Of a stretch of 23,449 nucleotides of DNA, positions 18,606 to 23,449 are shown one piece after another. The position numbers were made by a program, and so were the translations under genes. This DNA comes from Pelargonium cotyledonis. Taxonomy: Eukaryota > Streptophyta > Magnoliopsida > Geraniales > Geraniaceae. The stretch spans positions 1 through 23,449 of the forward strand of contig JAYMTA010000879.1 in NCBI GenBank assembly GCA_036897625.1. The letters run 5' to 3'. Each line of letters opens with the position of its first letter. The first letter of the stretch is position 1. Under the pieces are notes generated by a model. It made no database searches. It was not told the DNA's origin and saw only the letters and a list, made by a program, of their open reading frames with translations.

Positions 18606-19080
18606 CTATACGCATCGCCACAAATATGATGCTAAAATAAAGTATTACGGTGCAAGTAACATATTGTATCGAATATGAAAACGTTGTGGAAGCCCCCGCT
18701 GCAAAAGGCCATTTGCATCGATATGTACCTTTTTAGAAACAATTTTTTATTGGTTTTAAAAGTCCTTATTTGTATCGTTTTTTAGAATTTTAGTAGCAAT
18801 CTTGATGTGTTTCTAAAAACAAAATATAGCAACAATATAATTTTATTTCGCAATGAGTTTTAAATGATTCTAAATTTATTTTTTGCATCATATTAAGATG
18901 ACTTGCAACATACATTTATTAATGCATTATATTTTATTGCATCAATAATTACTCTAAAGTGTCGTATATATAATGAACAACGTATTTAATATGCTGTTAA
19001 ATTATATATTGCATCAATATTTACTATCACGTAGCATATTTAGAGTGATGCTAAGCACATATTTGCATCATTTTACATTA
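18606..19080. repeat. CACTA left subterminal repeat region
   Basis: Contains many short related motifs: GCATCGCC, TTTGCATCG, TTTGTATCG, TTTTGCATCAT, CTTGCAACAT, ATTGCATCAAT (at least twice) and TTTGCATCATT. The same vocabulary recurs in the right end. Such arrays bind the element-encoded regulatory protein in En/Spm elements. Confidence 0.75.
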
Positions 19081-19299
19081 TTCAAAAACAACTTAATAAC
19101 GATGTAATAATCATAATGATCTTCTCAATTATATGAATAATAATTGATATTAAAATATAGTATAGAATAACATTAAGAATCTACATTCATTCAATATAAT
19201 ATACATATTATAATATCATACAACAAAATTTAAGTAAAAAAACATTGCTATAACAATAAATTAACCTAACAAAAACATCATGTACATCGTAATCTCTAT

Positions 19300-20870
19300 T
19301 ATTATCCTTCATTTTTATCACCATTTGTTGCATTCACTTGACTAATTCTCCTCGACAACGACTGAGAAGAATGTGAAGTAATTTGTATTGATTTGTCCAA
19401 TCTCCATAATTCAGACAACTTTTCATCAACATTGTTTCTATGTTTGTTCCAAACTGATCTATGCAATCCGGAAAATTGCATGCCCACTGTTTTACTATTT
19501 AGAAGATCACTGCTTATAGTTTGAAAGCAAGACTTTTACTTTCGACTGGCCGACCTGAAATAGTAAAAAACAGATAAATAACTGATTTCAATAACGAAAT
19601 AAATAATTAACTAAACCAATATAACGATGCAAGTGTATCTAAATTTTTCCAAACATCTAGCATTCATTTAATGTTTATCAACTGTTTATCAACTACACAT
19701 GAGAATATGTACTTGTTTCTTAGATTTTCCCAACAAACTAATGCACATAAACAAAATAATAACCAGTACCTCATCATATGACTTTCCACATCCACTCAAC
19801 AATTTCTTCCAAACTTCTTGATCATCACTCTTAAAATAGAACAGATGCAGAAAATTTGAAGATCTTTATAATGGATTCCATTTCAGGATCAGAGATTTAA
19901 ACAACATCCTCATAATTGGTTTCTCATCCTCTTGCTTGTTCTCGATTCCACCAAGAGAAGTATCTCTTTAAGCTAAAACAAACACGAGCAAGCGGCAAAC
20001 ACACATATTAGTACACATTTTTTATATTAACTCATGTAATTGTTATTTCATAAACATAACAAACCCGATAATGTTAGCTGCATACCTAGCAAGTTTGAGA
20101 TGTGAAATTAACCTGCAAGAAGGCCTCGGAACAACTCATCCACAATAGTTGATAGCTTTTCGTAGCTATCGTAGGCTTTGATTTTTCTCAATAAAGAGTT
20201 GTACACAGGAATCAAGAGATCATGCAATTTTAAATATTATAACAATGCACTGACACAAACAACTTAACAGATGTTAGTGCTATAGATTCTGTGATTATGA
20301 ATTTCATATTCATACTTGTCATACAATTACACGGTATAAGAATTCTGCAAATATGTACAGAGGGCTCTCATATGTAAATTAAATCATAGGCTAGCATATC
20401 CTTTAGGACCTCTTTTTATAAATCATTTGTTACATAATCTGAAAGAAACCACAACATTGATAAAACCCAAATCAAATAGTTATGCAAGGATTTTACCAAA
20501 ACCTAAACCAAACTTTTTTAACCTAAACCCAAACCAAACCTTTTTTTTAACGTAGAAGTCGAATAGCAATAACATCGTGGCCGACCAACGTTGTACGACC
20601 ACGAACAGTAGAGCCCCGATGACAGAGAAAAATGAAAAAAAAAAAAAAAAAACAAAACAAAACAAAAGAGGGGGGAGCGGACCTTGAGCTGGCGGGTGTC
20701 TCGGACGGAAGGCTGTAGTTGTCGTCGGAGCTGGCGGAAGTAGTTGGGGGAGGGAAGGAGAGAAGGGAGGCAGAGAGAGGTGACAGAGGAGAGGACGCTA
20801 GGGTTAAGAAATGAGAAAGAAAGGGCATCATATACTTTTAATATATTTATTTGATTTTTTTTCAACGTCC
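19300..20870 (-). other. Gene-like minus-strand segment inside the CACTA element
   Basis: Read on the minus strand: a CT-rich stretch with AACCCTAGC (about 20810-20750), typical of plant 5' leaders. Then come short coding-like runs such as LHDLLIPVYNSLLRKIKAYD followed by SYEKLSTIVDELFRGLLAG (about 20225-20110, before GGTTAAT), FKSDDQEVWKKLLSGCGKSY (about 19835-19775) and VGMQFSGLHRSVWNKHRNNV (19490 onward, 61 codons). Several look like exons with splice-like edges, but no known transposase signature (DDE, transposase_21/24) is visible. They could be the remains of the element's own gene or of a captured host gene. Confidence 0.35.
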
Positions 20871-20929
20871 AAGTTGTCTAAAAAATCTCGCTTAAATTTT
20901 TTTCGACGTACTGATATGTTATATGTGAC

Positions 20930-21720
20930 TACATTAGTTCCGCTTAAGTAGGTCATAGAAATTTTAAATTCATTTAATTGTATTAACATACATCAAGTAT
21001 GAAATTTTTGTTATATGTGACTGGCTTAGGTCATTCACAATTAATTAAATTGGTCATGCACAATTAAGTTAGTCATATTTTATTCAATAAGGTCACGCTT
21101 AGTCGGACTTGATTCAAATAGAAAACACTTAGTTAGTTAGATTAGAATTGACTATAAAAAATTGTCTCCAACAATCAATTTATTCGAAACTTAATTAAAG
21201 GGGGTTACAATGAAACTACATAAGTTAAAATTTATTTTACAACCTGATATATATGATCCGAACACATTAGTTTCTAGATTTTGATTTCAATCAATTTTAT
21301 AATCAAGTCGAGAAAATTTGCACAAATAAACACATTTTACATCAAAACCATATCCAATGTGATGATTTCCGATTTGAACCCCTTGTATGTTGGATCACGG
21401 CACACAATTTATATATCACTAGCTTAATTATGTCCAACATAGTTAAATTTTCATAAATAAAAACAATATGAGTACGTCAAGATAGGTTCAAATTCATTAC
21501 ATTTTAATAAAAAGAGCAAGCATGGTCAAAATTTGTCAGACTTGATTCAATTAGGTCACACTCGGTCAGTTATGTCTGAATTGATTATATATATATATTT
21601 TCAAAAAATCATTCCGAATCCGAATTGAAATTCAAAATTGATCACGTGTAGTCAAAATTGGTCAAATGCAATTAAATTAGGCAAAACTTAGTAGATTACT
21701 GAATACTTTTTGTGTCACAA
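20930..21720. repeat. GGTCA-type interspersed short repeats inside CACTA
   Basis: Repeated variants of (A/T)GGTCA followed within a few bases by CA(A)ATTAA(A/G)TT: near 21030, 21050-21075, 21100, 21545-21570 and 21655-21680 (GGTCATGCACAATTAAGTTA, GGTCAAATGCAATTAAATTA). No gene is seen. The motif differs from the subterminal GCATC motif and may belong to an older nested repeat. Confidence 0.45.
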
Positions 21721-21859
21721 TCAATTTCGGTTCAAGTTTATTGAGATGTTCTTAGAACCAGAAAATAGTCTGTAAATGAAATACAAATGAAAGTAGAAAT
21801 GAAGTGTTCTACTCTGCTCGAGCCAACAAAGCATCACAATAACAAACAAAATCAGTGAA

Positions 21860-21880
21860 CACTACTAGGAAATTGTACGC
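21860..21880 (+). repeat. Possible second CACTA-type terminus nested in the element
   Basis: CACTACTAGGAAATTGTACG resembles the common plant CACTA end 'CACTACTAGAAAA' and lies inside the larger element. Its flanking three bases (GAA) do not match the TCA after 22565, so it is not the left end of a shorter element using the right TIR. No partner end is visible. Confidence 0.35.
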
Positions 21881-22129
21881 TCAAAATTTGTGCATTCCAA
21901 AAATCCAAAGAAAAAATTTAAGAACATCAATTTCATTAGTACAAATTCTATGGAAATTGAAAATCACAAGTTTATTTATGAAAAAATGTATATTTTGTAG
22001 TTGGGATAGAATAACAAAAGTTATTATTCGTTGGATGGTATTGGACATTTGATTTCATACCCTTGGTCTTGGGTTCGAGACACAAAAATGTATCATTTAA
22101 ATTTAAATTGTCTTTTTACTTATTTTGTA

Positions 22130-22547
22130 ATAAGATATTTGCATCGTTTTAGTGGGTATGTGCATCACCTAATATCAACGTTGCAAGTGTAAATATTAAC
22201 ATCAAATTTTACTTATATATGCATCAACACAATGACAATTTAATAAATAATCATAAATCAAAATTCATAATATAAAGTTTATTATATAATTTGTATCATA
22301 TTTTTGTCAATGTTGCAAAATTAAACTATTAGCAACAGCAAATATAATAAATTGTTTCAGTCTTACAGAACGTTACAAATGTCACTAAACTTGCAACATT
22401 TTGTAGTTCAATATGCATCGACAATACCAAAACGTTTCCAATATTACAATATTTGCAACTATTGTTTTGAAAATGATACCATTGTATTATGTTGATGATT
22501 ATTTGCTACATTTCATGGCATCAGACGAAAATATTCGTTGCAAAAGA
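22130..22547. repeat. CACTA right subterminal repeat region
   Basis: Mirrors the left end: TTTGCATCGTTTT, TGTGCATCACC, CGTTGCAAG, ATGCATCAAC, TTGTATCAT, GTTGCAAAA, TTGCAACAT, ATGCATCGAC, TTTGCAACTA, CGTTGCAAAA. Motif content on both ends and the shared TIRs tie this region to 18588. Confidence 0.75.
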
Positions 22548-22565
22548 GGGGTAAATCTACTAGTG
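22548..22565 (-). repeat. CACTA terminal inverted repeat, right
   Basis: Plus strand GGGGTAAATCTACTAGTG, reverse complement CACTAGTAGATTTACCCC. Followed by target duplication TCA. Confidence 0.95.
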
Positions 22566-22609
22566 TCAATCTCTCTCCCCCCGTAACTATATATATGGGG
22601 TAAAATGGA

Positions 22610-22667
22610 GGTGAGTCAGCTCACCTAAGCTTAGGTGAGTTGAGTACTCAAAACTACGTAGTTTTGA
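22610..22667. repeat. Cluster of overlapping perfect palindromes
   Basis: Four inverted repeats in 58 bp: GGTGAG-TCAG-CTCACC (22610-22625); CTCACCTAAGCTTAGGTGAG (22620-22639, perfect 20 bp); TTGAGTACTCAA (22640-22651, perfect); TCAAAACTACGTAGTTTTGA (22648-22667, perfect 20 bp). They overlap in a chain, so only some can form at once. A partial repeat CGTAGTTTTGATAC follows at 22687-22700. It lies 44 bp outside the CACTA right end. Confidence 0.9.
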
Positions 22668-22887
22668 ATAAGTGAATGTTATGAAGCGTAGTTTTGATAC
22701 TTGAAAAAAAAACCCTAAAAATTACTCTATCACAACCACATTCCACCATCTCATCCACTCTTTGCCGACTGGAAGTCATGCCTGGCGGTAGTGGTTGCTC
22801 ATCTTTCAAATATAATGCAGAAGGGATTTGGCTCAGCAACGTTTTAAGGTATGAGAAGCTTAGTCCAGTGGCGAGGACGTGAAGAAG
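22668..22887 (+). other. Unassigned, possible first exon of an unknown gene
   Basis: After AACCCTAAAAATTACTC (leader-like) comes ATG at 22778, reading MPGGSGCSSFKYNAEGIWLS then NVLR before AAGGTATGAG, a possible splice donor (about 22850). Without the splice the ORF ends after 35 codons from this ATG. I do not recognise it. It could be a captured fragment or chance. Confidence 0.25.
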
Positions 22888-23048
22888 CTAGTAGATGGTT
22901 TTTCTTTTGTTTTTTGGTAAATAGGCAACCAAATAAGTTGTGTCGTCTAGGGCCAACAAATTAGCTCGCCTAGGTAAAGACAGTTTTTGTAAAATCTGGA
23001 CCATATTTGCTAATATTTAATATATGTGCGGTTTATTAAATAAAAAAA
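22888..23048 (+). mobile_element. 5'-truncated LINE tail
   Basis: Homologous to the 3' end of the LINE at 9300-16049: AAATAGGCAACC(A)AATAAGTTGTGTC, then TCTAGGGCC, match 15798-15832. It encodes the RNase H end RANKLARLGKDSFCKIWTIF then ANI-stop (compare RAHTLANLGRNGISKTWTLYV-stop). The conserved His is Asn here. It ends with an A-run (23042-23048). It is a separate, older or different-subfamily insertion truncated to about 160 bp, as is usual for incomplete reverse transcription. Confidence 0.75.
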
Positions 23049-23192
23049 TGTTCTATGTACTATCATTTTTGATGGTCTTATACATAAAAATAACAGGTTA
23101 AAATAAATAATTTAAAGAAAAACAAATGGTTATGAAAGCAAAAGAGATAGAGGTATATAGGTGTTCTATCCAAAAATTCATAAGTAATTTGA
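23049..23192. other. AT-rich spacer
   Basis: No gene or repeat recognised between the LINE tail and the GC-rich right edge. Confidence 0.5.
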
Positions 23193-23449
23193 CAAATCAC
23201 AAACCGACACGTGGCGCTTGGGCGCCACATCATTCAAGGCTCCGAACCTGAGTCCATGAAGGTCAAAGAGCTCATGTGTCCCAAAGACAACTTTTATCTC
23301 ACCAGCGGTGACCAACACCACCCGGCGGTCCCTGAAACCATGACTTCCCCGAAGGCGCCCGACGAGCAACTCTTGGAGCCCCAACATCTTCAAGGTCATT
23401 CGATGATCTCCCGGGGGTCACCAAGAGACCAAGTCAATCTTTCCTCCAA
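23193..23449 (+). other. GC-rich segment, open frame running off the window
   Basis: One plus-strand frame is open from 23193 to the window edge (85 codons), with an ATG at 23256: MKVKELMCPKDNFYLTSGDQ then HHPAVPETMTSPKAPDEQLL. A 73-codon ORF lies opposite on the minus strand (23399-23178). I recognise neither. The base composition (CCCGGCGG, GGCGCCCGACG) is far from the AT-rich neighbourhood. At its left edge is a perfect hairpin, GTGGCGC-TTGG-GCGCCAC (23211-23228), next to ACACGTGG. It may be a partial gene or the edge of another element. Confidence 0.4.

Larger units (their letters stand above)
18588..22565. mobile_element. CACTA (En/Spm) DNA transposon, probably non-autonomous
   Basis: A 3,978-bp element with terminal inverted repeats CACTAGTAGTTTTACCCC (left) and, reading inward from the right end, CACTAGTAGATTTACCCC: 17 of 18 bases match. 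It is flanked by a perfect 3-bp duplication TCA (18585-18587 and 22566-22568), the CACTA hallmark. The subterminal 450-500 bp on both sides are packed with GCATC/GATGC and GCAAC/GTTGC-type short motifs in both orientations, the likely TNPA-like protein-binding sites (family knowledge). The interior has a minus-strand, gene-like CT-rich leader near 20860-20690 and scattered short readings but no recognisable TNPD transposase, so it probably moved in trans. Confidence 0.9.

Noticed and set aside
20518-20865. 115-codon and overlapping 94-codon minus-strand ORFs in the CACTA element
   Set aside because: They read through a CT-rich leader and an 18-base A/T run (poly-Phe); more like a 5' UTR than a protein.
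1-23449. CRISPR arrays, bacterial operons, rRNA and intact tRNA genes
   Set aside because: No regularly spaced repeats of that kind, no bacterial gene organisation and no complete cloverleaf were seen; the sequence is plant nuclear in character.

Overview
The window looks like nuclear DNA of a flowering plant, probably a eudicot. It is AT-rich and full of decayed transposable elements: plant L1-type LINEs with DUF4283/zf-CCHC_4 ORF1 proteins, Helitrons, a Stowaway-like MITE terminus (CTCCCTCC...) and a CACTA element. The only host gene I can identify is a broken, intron-containing gene of the GDPDL (SHAVEN3-like glycerophosphodiester phosphodiesterase-like) family. No intact protein-coding gene was found. 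The species cannot be fixed from the sequence alone.

Layout, left to right. Positions 1-802 look like the 5' part of a minus-strand Helitron. Positions 803-1256 are unassigned. From about 1257 to 5540 on the minus strand lie pieces of the GDPDL pseudogene: a probable domain-1 fragment (5460-5540), an exon of the second GDPD domain split in two (5201-4985 and 2282-2234), and a further exon (1532-1257). A 2.7-kb non-autonomous Helitron (4984 to 2283, minus strand) sits exactly inside the split exon. Removing it restores the family's reading across the junction, apart from a 4-bp length change in a TA repeat. Its 5' end is tandemly duplicated (87-bp period). A GC-richer island (about 1796-2100) of unknown origin lies in the next intron.

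Positions 5541-6353 hold little beyond a Stowaway-like terminus near 6005-6028. Positions 6354-7989 (minus) are a LINE copy with ORF1, a 3' UTR and a poly(A) tail but no ORF2, possibly bounded by a diverged target-site duplication. A second Stowaway-like terminus starts at 8264. From about 9300 to 16049 (plus) lies a near full-length L1-type LINE: ORF1 (DUF4283, CCHC knuckle), then ORF2 (endonuclease, reverse transcriptase, zf-RVT, RNase H) joined to ORF1 by an ATGA stop-start overlap. It carries many in-frame stops and a few frameshifts.

Positions 16050-17250 contain a diverged 210-250-bp direct repeat flanking a segment with G-box motifs. Positions about 17470-18360 contain an inverted-repeat element. 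Positions 18588-22565 are a 3,978-bp CACTA (En/Spm) element with matched TIRs, a TCA/TCA target-site duplication and mirrored subterminal GCATC/GCAAC-type repeats. Just beyond it are overlapping perfect palindromes (22610-22667), then a 5'-truncated LINE tail (about 22888-23048). The window ends in a GC-rich segment, open in one plus-strand frame to the edge, that I do not recognise.

The window therefore reads as a graveyard of insertions into and around one dead host gene. The most informative structure is the Helitron-in-exon, which gives both insertion boundaries from the host reading frame.
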